A stretch of DNA of 64,000 bases from Arthrobacter_N sp051262515 (GTDB taxonomy: Bacteria > Actinomycetota > Actinomycetes > Actinomycetales > Micrococcaceae). A program made the position numbers and the translations under genes. The notes beneath the pieces were generated by a model that was not told the origin of the DNA, searched no databases, and was given only the letters and a program-made list of their open reading frames with translations. The stretch spans positions 292,799 to 356,798 of the forward strand of contig NZ_JBIMER010000002.1 of assembly GCF_051262515.1 (NCBI RefSeq), written 5' to 3'. Of this stretch, positions 51,501-59,241 are shown one piece after another. Numbering within the stretch: the first letter of the stretch is position 1; each line of letters opens with the position of its first letter.

Positions 51501-51963
51501 CGGGGCGGCTCTTGCGGACCTGGGCCGCATCGCCTGGTGCCCGCAGGGGGGACACCTCTTCGACTCGACCGTGCGCCGGAACCTCTGCCTCGGACGCGAC
51601 CTCGACGACCAGCCGACCGACGCCGAACTCGCCGACGCGGTGCGCGCAGTGGGACTGGGGGATTGGCTCGCGGGAACCCCGCGCGGCCTGGAGACGCGGA
51701 TCGGCCCCGGAGGGCACCGGCTCTCCGGAGGCCAACGCCAAAGGCTGGCCGTCGCGCGCGCGCTCGTCGCCCGGGCGGACGTCCTGCTGCTGGACGAGCC
51801 GACCGCCCACCTGGGCGAGGACGAGGCAGGGGAACTCGTGGCGGACCTGCGGGCGGGCCTGCCGGAGAAGGCCGTAGTCCTCGTGACCCACGATGCACGC
51901 CTCGAGGCCACCGCCGACGCCGTTCTGCGATTCGGCTCGCCCCACGCGGCAGGGCAACGCTAG
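48574..51963 (+). CDS. cydDC: Fused CydDC ABC exporter (thiol reductant exporter)
   Basis: CydDC exports cysteine and glutathione or handles haem, and is needed for cytochrome bd assembly. Normally two genes, here they are one 1129-aa protein: CydD half (about 1-545) and CydC half (about 570-1129). The first ATPase domain has GPSGTGKTT (about 367), a degenerate signature CSPGELRRVAVARAL and LLADEPTAHLDP. The second has GPSGAGKST (about 943), canonical LSGGQRQRLAVARAL (about 1050) and LLLDEPTAHLG. A Ser/Pro/Arg-rich linker with TAQTGTSASAG joins the halves. Confidence 0.95.
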   Translation: MKPALPGGTGGRAALAVLAGWAAVKALGMLLLADALATAIAELAAGGGADTRRLLVLGVAGALLRAGGAWATAHAATRAGLGAKERLRAELVTDALAGNGPTSPADACGLGHGALSALASRGLDGLDNYYSKYLPALVAAAVIPPVLGVRILAADWVSALIVALTVPLVPIFMVLIGLHTRDRMHQAAAGLDALANQLLELAQGLPALIGLRRADGKGSALRRVSEDYRASTMGTLRTAFLSGLALELVATISVAVVAVFIGLRLVYGDMALGAGLLALILAPDCFAPLRELGSAHHASEDGVKALERSRAVLDAPRGVRTPAVAPAPGTVLDVGHLTVTHAGNATPTVTGWSLRLEPGAAAVLDGPSGTGKTTILRVLAGIADADGADAPRVSGRLGIDRGSIAWVPQHPVFSEETVDAELALHAGVGSTPATRAVVLERVNAGALGGRRPTDCSPGELRRVAVARALLRIETAPGVVLLLADEPTAHLDPVSADAVRAALSGLRGSVGILVASHDRELARQLAAAPAGGPRGSVMTAETAQTGTSASAGTVREPVAASDVKPASPSRAPSRPRRSLAHWALLRTLPWGKGGLGLGILFAVLALAAGAALTGISGWLIVSASHQPHVLHLMVAIVGVRAFGLGRSLLRYVERLRVHDAVLWWAGALRERTWDALAARPEHWGRITRSGAALGHLVAEIDEVRDTVPRVLVAPAAGVLTWAAIGLAVGLWAPDALWVALSVGVGAWVLLPAAVLAVERRATIEAARHRIWLGHRVPALFAAARDLRANGVASAAAESFASHDAGATRAMRRTAWGAGIGQAGAALLSSAAAVLAVAGTAGGAGEAAAVGGLLMLALAEPITDASAAVQRIPQLDDGLRRLHNNVGGMAAERALPPPAPHTAEPDNRLSIRLRGVSAGWGAGPDVVVGADLAVGPGQWVAVTGPSGAGKSTLLAVLLGALEPRSGRLEARTGGGAWRGAALADLGRIAWCPQGGHLFDSTVRRNLCLGRDLDDQPTDAELADAVRAVGLGDWLAGTPRGLETRIGPGGHRLSGGQRQRLAVARALVARADVLLLDEPTAHLGEDEAGELVADLRAGLPEKAVVLVTHDARLEATADAVLRFGSPHAAGQR

Positions 51964-51970
51964 GGCGCGG

Positions 51971-54631
51971 TCAGCGGGGAGGCACCGACGTCGTTCCGGT
52001 GCGATCGACCTCGACGACGTCGCCATCGGAGAACGGCAACGAATCCGCAATCGGCGCGGCCAGGGGCGCGCGGGCGGCCGGCTCCGTGGGCAACTCCGGA
52101 TGTATCGGCAACTCCGGCACGGAGCCGGCGGAAGGTTCGGCGGCCGGGCCGTCGGCCGGCAGCGATCCGCCGAGTGCCTCGACCGTCTGCGCCAGTGGCA
52201 CGCCGGAGCCGTCGCGGCGCCCGTGCTCGGTGGGCAGGGAGCGGGCAACGCCGGCCGCGGACGCGGCCTTCGCGGGACCGTGCCCCGCCCAAGCGAGGGC
52301 CAGCGAGTCCTCGCCCTTGAGGAACCGGTGGGCCCGAACGCCGCCGGTGGCGCGTCCCTTGACCGGGTACTCCTCGAAGGCCGTGACCTTCACGGTTCCG
52401 GAACCGGTGCCGGGCAACGTGCCGGCGCCGGTCGCGATGGTCACGACGACGGCGGCGGGATCCGCGCCCGGGGCCACGCCGAAGAACACCACGGAATCGC
52501 CCGCGGCCAGTTTGATGCCGGCCATCCCGCCGGCGCCACGACCCTGCGGGCGGACCCCGGCCGCCGGGAAACGCAGCAGTCGCGCCTGGGCTGAGATGAA
52601 TACCAAATCGTCCCCGTCCGCCGGGACGCCCACTCCCACGACCCGGTCCTTCGGCTTGAGGCCGATGGCTTCCCACTCGTCGCGGTTCAGCGGATATTCC
52701 GGCGTCACCCGCTTGACGATTCCCTGTTCGGTCCCGAGGGCGAAGACGGCGTCCAGAGGCACCAGCGCGACGACGGATTCCTTGCGGTCCAGCTGGACGA
52801 ATTCGGTCACGGGTACGCCCCCGGTCAACTGCGGAAAGCCCGATGTGGCGGGCAGCGCCGGCATGTCCACCACCTGAAGCCGCAGCATGCGGCCGGCGGA
52901 CGTGACGAGCCCGAGCTCGCCCCGGGCGGTTGCGGCCACGCGCGAGGCCAGGACGTCGTGCTTGGCCCGCGGTCCGTCGTCGGGCAGCGGGGAGCGGTCG
53001 GACGTCCTGGCTAGCTGGCCGGACTTCGACAGGAGCACCCAGCACGGGTCGTCGGCGACTTCCAGGGACAGCGGCGCCTTGGCGCCCTTGCCCTCGAGGG
53101 TGGGCATCACCGTGCCCTTCAGCGGCGTCGCGCCTTCGGCCTTGAGCAGGACGGTCCGGCGCGGGGTCGCGAAGCGCTCGGCGGCGTCGGCCAGTTCGGT
53201 GGATACGACCTCGCGCAGGAGGGAATCCGAGCCCAGGATCGACTCGAGGTTCTCGATCTCGCGCTTGAGTTCGTCCTGCTCCTTCTCGAGCTCGATCCGC
53301 GAGTACTTCGTCAGCTGGCGCAGGCGGAGTTCGAGGATGTGGTTGGCCTGGATCTCGGACAGGTCGTAGACGGCCATCAGCCTCTGCCGCGCGGACGCGG
53401 TCTCCTCCGAGGTGCGGATGATTTGGATGACTTCGTCGATGTCGACGATCGCCACGAGGAGGCCCTCCACGAGGTGGAGCCGGTCCCGCTTGCGGCCCAA
53501 CCGGTAGGTGGTCCGGCGCCGGACCACCTCGAGACGGTGCCCCACATACACCTGCAGCAGCTCGAGCAGGCCCAAGGTCCGGGGCTGCCCGTCCACGAGG
53601 GCGACGTTGTTGATGCCGAACGAGTCCTCCATCGGCGTGAACTTGTAGAGCTGCTGCAGCACGGCGTTGGGGTTGAAGCCGTTCTTGAGCTCGATCACCA
53701 GGCGCATGCCGTGGGTGCGGTCCGTGAGGTCGATGACGTCGGCGACACCGAGCAGCTTCTTGGCGGTGACGGCGTCCTTGATCTTCTCGATCACCTTTTC
53801 CGGGCCCACCATGTACGGCAGTTCGGTGACGACCAGGCCGCTGCGCCGCGCGCTGATCTGCTCGAGCTCGACCTTGGCGCGGGTCTTGAAGGATCCGCGC
53901 CCGGTGGCGTAGGCGTCCGCGATCCCGTCGAGGCCGACGATCCGGCCGCCGCTGGGGAGGTCCGGCCCCGGCACGAACCGCATGACGTCCTGAAGCGTCG
54001 CGTCCGGATTGTCCACGAGGTGGCGAGCCGCGGCGACCACCTCGCCGAGGTTGTGCGGAGCCATGTTGGTCGCCATGCCCACGGCGATGCCGGTGGTCCC
54101 GTTGACCAGGAGGTTCGGGAAGGCCGCCGGGAGAACCTCCGGCTGGAGGAGCTGGTTGTCGTAGTTCGGGATGAAGTCCACGACGTCCTCGTCGAGGAAG
54201 TCCGTCATCGCCACGGCCGGCGCCGCCATCCGCGCCTCCGTGTAGCGCGGAGCCGCGGGGCCGTCGTCGAGTGAACCGAAGTTCCCGTGCCCGTCGATCA
54301 GGGGCAGCCGCAGCGCGAATCCCTGGGCCATGCGCACCATGGCGTCGTAGATCGCAGTGTCGCCGTGCGGGTGCAGCTTCCCCATCACCTCGCCGACGAC
54401 GCGCGCGCTCTTGACGTGGCCGCGGTCCGGGCGCAGGCCCATGTCCGTCATCATGTAGAGGATGCGCCGCTGGACGGGCTTGAGGCCGTCGCGGGCGTCC
54501 GGAAGGGCACGCGAGTAGATCACCGAGTAGGCGTACTCCAGGAAGGAACCCTCCATCTCGGAGGTCACGTCGATGTCGACGATGTTCTCGGTGAAGTCTT
54601 CCGGGGGTGCGGGAGTCGTCCGACGGGCCAT
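51971..54631 (-). CDS. parC: DNA topoisomerase IV subunit A (ParC)
   Basis: The DNA-cleaving subunit of topoisomerase IV. The 886-aa protein has LEYAYSVIYSRALPDARDGL, HPHGDTAIYDAMVRMAQGF, and the catalytic tyrosine in PRYTEARM (about Tyr130), a long coiled-coil part (LEKEQDELKREIENLESIL) and a C-terminal beta-pinwheel (about 500-820). That pinwheel has only a degenerate GyrA box (QGRGAGG), which with the partner parE favours ParC over GyrA. ATG 54631 starts the MARRTTPAPPEDF sequence; the long upstream extension is rejected. A Pro/Ala/Glu tail follows the pinwheel. Confidence 0.9.
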   Translation of the reverse strand: MARRTTPAPPEDFTENIVDIDVTSEMEGSFLEYAYSVIYSRALPDARDGLKPVQRRILYMMTDMGLRPDRGHVKSARVVGEVMGKLHPHGDTAIYDAMVRMAQGFALRLPLIDGHGNFGSLDDGPAAPRYTEARMAAPAVAMTDFLDEDVVDFIPNYDNQLLQPEVLPAAFPNLLVNGTTGIAVGMATNMAPHNLGEVVAAARHLVDNPDATLQDVMRFVPGPDLPSGGRIVGLDGIADAYATGRGSFKTRAKVELEQISARRSGLVVTELPYMVGPEKVIEKIKDAVTAKKLLGVADVIDLTDRTHGMRLVIELKNGFNPNAVLQQLYKFTPMEDSFGINNVALVDGQPRTLGLLELLQVYVGHRLEVVRRRTTYRLGRKRDRLHLVEGLLVAIVDIDEVIQIIRTSEETASARQRLMAVYDLSEIQANHILELRLRQLTKYSRIELEKEQDELKREIENLESILGSDSLLREVVSTELADAAERFATPRRTVLLKAEGATPLKGTVMPTLEGKGAKAPLSLEVADDPCWVLLSKSGQLARTSDRSPLPDDGPRAKHDVLASRVAATARGELGLVTSAGRMLRLQVVDMPALPATSGFPQLTGGVPVTEFVQLDRKESVVALVPLDAVFALGTEQGIVKRVTPEYPLNRDEWEAIGLKPKDRVVGVGVPADGDDLVFISAQARLLRFPAAGVRPQGRGAGGMAGIKLAAGDSVVFFGVAPGADPAAVVVTIATGAGTLPGTGSGTVKVTAFEEYPVKGRATGGVRAHRFLKGEDSLALAWAGHGPAKAASAAGVARSLPTEHGRRDGSGVPLAQTVEALGGSLPADGPAAEPSAGSVPELPIHPELPTEPAARAPLAAPIADSLPFSDGDVVEVDRTGTTSVPPR

Positions 54632-54679
54632 GTTGTGTCCGGGTCCTCTTTTCCTTCTTGTCCTCGGCAACGCAGGCCG

Positions 54680-54685
54680 TAGGCT
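54680..54685 (+). promoter_or_regulatory. -10 box (TAGGCT) of the acetyltransferase gene; predicted leaderless start
   Basis: TAGGCT ends 6 nt before the ATG at 54692, in the 60-bp gap divergent from parC. Confidence 0.5.
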
Positions 54686-54691
54686 AAGCCT

Positions 54692-57364
54692 ATGGTGGAG
54701 CAGCGTGAAATCGGGGAATATCCGGCCCATTGGGAAGCCGATGTCGTGCTCCGGGACGGATCGACGGCCCACCTGAGGCCGATTTCCGTCGACGACTCCG
54801 ACGCGCTGCAGCGGTTGCACACCAGCCAGTCCGAGGCCTCGGTGTACCTGCGGTTCTTCACGTACAAGTCCAAGCTGACCCCGCGCGAACTCGAGCGGTT
54901 CACCCGCGTCGACCACCGTGACCGGGTGGCGCTGGTCGTGGTGCGCGGTGGCGCCATCATCGGCGTCGGACGCTACGACCGCCTCGACGATCCGCAGGAC
55001 GCCGAGGTCGCGTTCAACATCGCCGACGCGTCCCAGGGCAAGGGCGTCGGGTCCATCCTGCTCGAGCACCTCGCGGCCGCCGCCCGGGAGCACGGCATCG
55101 AACGCTTCAGCGCCGAGGTCCTGCCCGAGAACCGCAAGATGCTGACCGTGTTCGCGGAGGCGGGCTACGAGGTCAAGCGCAAGTTCGACGACGGCGTCGT
55201 CATGCTGGAATTCCCCATCGACCCGACCGACAAGTCGCGCGCCGTGATGGAGGCGCGGGAACACCGCGCGGAGGCCCGCAGCCTCGCGGACCTGCTGGCG
55301 CCGGGGTCGGTCGCCGTCATCGGCGCCAGCAGGGAGTGGGGCTCGGTCGGGTACACGCTGCTGGAGAATATCATCGAGGGCGGCTACCGGGGCGCCGTCT
55401 ACGGCATCAACCCGGAGGCCCTGGAACTGGCCGGCATGATCTCCCACGCGAGTCTCGCCGACGTCCCCGGGGCGGTCGATCTCGCGGTCGTCGCCGTTCC
55501 CCGCAAGGAATTGCGTGGCGTCGTGGAAGACTGCGCCGCCAACGGCGTCCGGGGCCTGTTGGTGGTCACCGGCGGGTTCTCGAACGACGGCGGGGACGGA
55601 CTTCGAAGCCAGCGCGAACTCGTGCAGCTGGCCCGAAGCAACGGGATGCGGCTGATCGGTCCGGCCTCGCTCGGCGTCGTCAACACCGATCCGGAAGTCA
55701 ACCTCAACGCGTCCATGGCGCCAGAGATGCCCCTGCGGGGAACCCTCGGCCTGTTTAGCCAGTCCGCGGCCATCGGGGTGCTGCTGTATGCCGCGGCGAG
55801 TCGCAGGGGCGTCGGGGTCTCCAGCATCGTCTCCGCGGGCAACCGGGCCGACGTCTCCGGGAACGACGCCATGCAGTACTGGGAAGACGACCCGAACACG
55901 TCCGCCGTGGGACTGTACCTGGAGAGTTTCGGCAACCCGCGCAAGTTCTCGCGGATCGCGCGGCGCCTGTCGCGCAGCAAACCGGTGATCGTCGCCAAGT
56001 CGGACGTGATGGGCCTGCGGCTACCCCCCGGGCATGCCGTCCGCACCACCCAGGCGCCGCACGGAGCGGTCGACGCGATGCTCCGCCAATCCGGCGTCAT
56101 CCGGGTGACGACCAACGGGGAGCTGATGGACGTCGCCCAGATCGTCGCCAGCCAGCCGCTGCCCGGCGGCGCGGGCCTCGCCGTCGTCTCCAACTCCGAC
56201 GCCCTCGCCCGCGTCGTGGCGGACAGTGCCATCCAGCACGGACTGACGGTCGCCACGCAAGAGGACGGACTGGCCCTCGATGACGGGCAGTCCAAGGCCC
56301 TGCCCCGCCTGCGGGACGCGCTTCTGCGGGCACTCGCCGACCCCGGCACGCATGCCGCGGTGGTGGCGCTATTGCCGTCTCGCGGACTCACGGTCGAGGC
56401 GATGTCCTCCGTCATCAAAGACTGCGCGCTGGAAACGGGCAAGCCCGTGATCGTCTCCTTCGCCGGCGTCGTGGATCCGGCCGTTCCCACTGATGGCCTG
56501 TTGGCCGGGCTGCCGGGATTCTCCAGCCCCGGCCGGGCCGTGTCCGCGCTGGCCGCCGTCGTGCGCTATTCGGAGTGGACCCGGCGTGACTTCGGCGAGC
56601 CGCTGGAAGCCGAAGGCATCGATCGGGACCGCGCCGAGCGGTTGGTCGAGTCGCACCTCCGACGGGTCGGCGGGACGGAACTGCTGCGGCTGGGGAGCGC
56701 GGAGACCGCCGAGCTTCTGGGCTGCTACGGGATCGATGTGCTCGAATCGGTGGCGTTCGAGTCCGACGACGAGGCCGTGGCGGCGGCCGAACGGCTCGGC
56801 TGGCCGGTGGCGCTCAAGGCCACCGACGAGAACCTCCGCCACCGGCTGGACCTCGGCGGCGTCCGGCTGAACATCTTCGACGCCGATTCCCTGCGCGGGA
56901 ACATCCGGCACATGCGAGAGATGCTGCGCCCCTTCGGCGCGGAGCGCCTCGAGTTGCAGGCCATGGCGCCGTCCGGCCAGGGCTGCGTGGTCCGGGCACT
57001 GGAGGACCCTTTGCTGGGCCCACTGCTGTCCTTCGGATTGGCCGGCGACGCGGTCAACCTGCTCGACGATTGGGCACACGCCATCCCGCCGCTGACCAAC
57101 ACGGACCTTGCCGAACTGGTGCGTTCGCCGAGGGCCTCGCGGAAGCTCTTCGGCTACCAGGGTCTCCCTGCCGTGGACGTGCGCAGCCTCGAGGACCTGC
57201 TGAACCGCGTGGCCACGCTCAAGGACGATCATCCGGCCGTGGCGCTGCTGGAATTCAACCCCGTGCTGGTTTCCGTCCGCGGCGTCACGGTCCTGTCCGC
57301 CGACGTCAGGTTGGGCAACCCGGACCAGCGCACGGACAGCGCCCGGCGGGCGATGTCCCGGTAG
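54692..57364 (+). CDS. GNAT acetyltransferase fused to ADP-forming acyl-CoA synthetase-like region (Pat type)
   Basis: The 890-aa protein has an N-terminal GNAT domain (about 15-175, with AFNIADASQGKGVGSILLEH), a CoA-binding Rossmann domain (about 195-320, PGSVAVIGASREWGSVGYTL), a succinyl-CoA synthetase-like region and a C-terminal ATP-grasp part (about 660-890, LGWPVALKATDENLRHRLDL). This is the Pat lysine acetyltransferase architecture with the GNAT first, as in Streptomyces PatA. The ligase catalytic histidine (usually SHTGAL) seems missing: the matching stretch reads AVRTTQAPHGAV. That suggests a regulatory, non-catalytic synthetase part. Predicted substrates such as acetyl-CoA synthetase are not shown here. 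Confidence 0.88.
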   Translation: MVEQREIGEYPAHWEADVVLRDGSTAHLRPISVDDSDALQRLHTSQSEASVYLRFFTYKSKLTPRELERFTRVDHRDRVALVVVRGGAIIGVGRYDRLDDPQDAEVAFNIADASQGKGVGSILLEHLAAAAREHGIERFSAEVLPENRKMLTVFAEAGYEVKRKFDDGVVMLEFPIDPTDKSRAVMEAREHRAEARSLADLLAPGSVAVIGASREWGSVGYTLLENIIEGGYRGAVYGINPEALELAGMISHASLADVPGAVDLAVVAVPRKELRGVVEDCAANGVRGLLVVTGGFSNDGGDGLRSQRELVQLARSNGMRLIGPASLGVVNTDPEVNLNASMAPEMPLRGTLGLFSQSAAIGVLLYAAASRRGVGVSSIVSAGNRADVSGNDAMQYWEDDPNTSAVGLYLESFGNPRKFSRIARRLSRSKPVIVAKSDVMGLRLPPGHAVRTTQAPHGAVDAMLRQSGVIRVTTNGELMDVAQIVASQPLPGGAGLAVVSNSDALARVVADSAIQHGLTVATQEDGLALDDGQSKALPRLRDALLRALADPGTHAAVVALLPSRGLTVEAMSSVIKDCALETGKPVIVSFAGVVDPAVPTDGLLAGLPGFSSPGRAVSALAAVVRYSEWTRRDFGEPLEAEGIDRDRAERLVESHLRRVGGTELLRLGSAETAELLGCYGIDVLESVAFESDDEAVAAAERLGWPVALKATDENLRHRLDLGGVRLNIFDADSLRGNIRHMREMLRPFGAERLELQAMAPSGQGCVVRALEDPLLGPLLSFGLAGDAVNLLDDWAHAIPPLTNTDLAELVRSPRASRKLFGYQGLPAVDVRSLEDLLNRVATLKDDHPAVALLEFNPVLVSVRGVTVLSADVRLGNPDQRTDSARRAMSR

Positions 57365-57374
57365 GGACCACCGG

Positions 57375-57380
57375 TAGACT
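57375..57380 (+). promoter_or_regulatory. -10 box (TAGACT) of the DUF5998 gene; predicted leaderless start
   Basis: TAGACT ends 6 nt before the ATG at 57387, in the 22-bp gap after the acetyltransferase gene. Confidence 0.55.
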
Positions 57381-57386
57381 TGCCCC

Positions 57387-58055
57387 ATGATCTCCCGAAG
57401 CTCGGCCGCCGGCCGCGACCTGAACAGCGCACTGGAGCGGGCGGGCTTCTACCCCCGGCTGGTGGCGGACGTGGTCGATGACGCACTGGACGGCATGGAG
57501 CCGGTGGCGCACCTGATCCACCTCGAGACGCATATCGAGCACAACGAGGTGCATCGGCATGTGACGGCGCTGGTCCTGACGGACGAGGTCATGGTCGTGG
57601 TCCACGTCGACGACCAGCAACTCGACGAGCGCGGCGACAAGGCGATGGCCCAGGTCTCGACGGAGACCGTCGCGGTCCCCAAAATCGGCTCCGTGGTGCT
57701 CAGCTACGTCTACCAGCAACCGCAGGACTACCGTTCCGGCGACGCCGTGCGCGAACTGACGCTGGGTATCGCCTGGTCGGGCGGCCAGCGGGTGGACCTC
57801 ACGCCTGCCGGCTGCGAAGACCCGCAGTGCGAGGCCGACCACGGCTACACGGGCACCATGCAGGAGGAGGACCTGATCCTGCGGGTCAGCGCCGAAGCCG
57901 ACGGCAAGCAGGCCGTGGAGGACGCACGGAAGTTCGCCCGCGTGCTGCGCAAGCTCAACACCGCCGCGTCGCTCGCCCAGCGACCGCTGCCCAGCGTCGA
58001 GAACCGCACCGGTTGGGTTGGCGGCCGGTTCGTCCGCGGACACCACCAGGCCTAA
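57387..58055 (+). CDS. DUF5998 family protein
   Basis: A 222-aa soluble protein of unknown function. Visible features: ALERAGFYPRLVADVVDDAL at the start, histidine-rich HLIHLETHIEHNEVHRHVTA, VMVVVHVDDQQLDE, a two-cysteine segment GCEDPQCEADHGYTG, and a basic end. The His cluster could bind metal, which is a guess. It is followed within 5 nt by the phosphodiesterase gene, and this pairing recurs in Actinobacteria. Confidence 0.9.
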   Translation: MISRSSAAGRDLNSALERAGFYPRLVADVVDDALDGMEPVAHLIHLETHIEHNEVHRHVTALVLTDEVMVVVHVDDQQLDERGDKAMAQVSTETVAVPKIGSVVLSYVYQQPQDYRSGDAVRELTLGIAWSGGQRVDLTPAGCEDPQCEADHGYTGTMQEEDLILRVSAEADGKQAVEDARKFARVLRKLNTAASLAQRPLPSVENRTGWVGGRFVRGHHQA

Positions 58056-58060
58056 CGGGT

Positions 58061-59230
58061 TTGACCAGCGCAAACGGCCCCGTGCCGTCCCAGCCCCTGC
58101 CCGCGGCGCCGCGCTACGGGAGCGCGAGCCTCGCCGAACTGTTCCCCAGCGCCGCCGCCGTGCTCGGCGTGCCGGGGTACACCAACGTCCTGGGCCTGCC
58201 GGAGGCCCGTCGCGTCTGCATTGTCATGGCGGACGGACTCGGCAAGTCACTGCTCGCCTCCCGCGGGGGACACGCGCCGTTCCTGCGCCAGCGGATGAAG
58301 GGGGCGGCCACGCTCGACGCGGCCTTTCCGACGACGACGGCGGCCTCGCTGGCCAGCCTCGGCACCGGGCTGCCCCCGGGGCGCCACGGGATCGTGGGAT
58401 ACGACGCCGTCGACCCGGCCCGGCGGCGCACGGTCAACATGCTGGGCGGTTGGCCGACGGACCTGGACCCCGCGTCGTGGCAGCCGCACCGCACGGTGCT
58501 CGAGGCGGCCGCCGAACACGTGCACGTCTCCACCGTGAGTCTTCCGCAGTTCGCCGACAGCTCACTGACCGCGGCGGCCCTGCGCGGGGGCGAATTCCGG
58601 CCGGCGCGAAGCGCCCAGGCACGCGTTCGGGAGGCCTCGGAAACCCTGGCCCGCCACGAGCGCATCCTGATGTACTGCTATTGGAACGAGCTGGACAAGG
58701 CCGGCCACCGCTACGGTAGCTCGTCGAGGCAGTGGGGCGAAGAGCTCGAGGAGCTGGACGCGGCCATGCGGACGCTGGCGGGCCGATTGCCGCCGGGCAC
58801 CCTACTGCTGCTCACCGCGGACCACGGAATGGTCGACGTGCCCGAAGCCCAAAGGTACGACTACTCGGCCTTCCCGGAACTCGTCGAAGGCGTGGACCTG
58901 ACCGCGGGGGAGCCCCGCGCCGTGCAATTGCACGTGGATCCGGACGCTCCGGCCGGCACCCGAGACCGGCTCGTCGCAAGCTGGAGGGCCGCGTTCGGGA
59001 CGAAGGCGTGGGTCCTGACGCGCGACGAGGCCGTCGACCACGGCTTGTTCGGGGACGTCGACGAGTCGGTGTTGCCGCGCATCGGGGACGTGATCGTCCT
59101 GCCGGCCCAGCCGATGGCCTTCTTCGACGGGAGGCGCGTGGCTCCGCAGGCCTTCGCCATGGTCGGACAACACGGGTCGCTGACCCGGGCTGAACGCGAA
59201 GTGCCGCTGCTGACCCTGGCCTCGCCCTGA
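58061..59230 (+). CDS. Alkaline phosphatase superfamily nucleotide pyrophosphatase/phosphodiesterase
   Basis: A 389-aa enzyme of the NPP type. Two-metal site residues are seen in CIVMADGLGKS, the nucleophile threonine in FPTTTAASLASLGTG, then GRHGIVGYDAV, WNELDKAGHRYGS with Asp/His, LTADHGMVDVP and VGQHGSLTRAE. No signal peptide is visible, so it may be cytoplasmic. The start is uncertain: TTG 58061, 5 nt after the previous stop (chosen), or GTG 58082; neither has a strong ribosome site. Substrate unknown. Confidence 0.85.
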   Translation: MTSANGPVPSQPLPAAPRYGSASLAELFPSAAAVLGVPGYTNVLGLPEARRVCIVMADGLGKSLLASRGGHAPFLRQRMKGAATLDAAFPTTTAASLASLGTGLPPGRHGIVGYDAVDPARRRTVNMLGGWPTDLDPASWQPHRTVLEAAAEHVHVSTVSLPQFADSSLTAAALRGGEFRPARSAQARVREASETLARHERILMYCYWNELDKAGHRYGSSSRQWGEELEELDAAMRTLAGRLPPGTLLLLTADHGMVDVPEAQRYDYSAFPELVEGVDLTAGEPRAVQLHVDPDAPAGTRDRLVASWRAAFGTKAWVLTRDEAVDHGLFGDVDESVLPRIGDVIVLPAQPMAFFDGRRVAPQAFAMVGQHGSLTRAEREVPLLTLASP

Positions 59231-59241
59231 CGGACGGTTAG

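Noticed and set aside
48085..52248. 1387-codon minus-strand open frame opposite cydB and cydDC
   Set aside because: Shadow frame of the ABC exporter; composition is not protein-like.
51971..54631. Calling these subunits GyrA and GyrB
   Set aside because: The C-terminal GyrA box is degenerate, and the location next to sigA rather than dnaA fits topoisomerase IV; sequence alone does not fully exclude gyrase.
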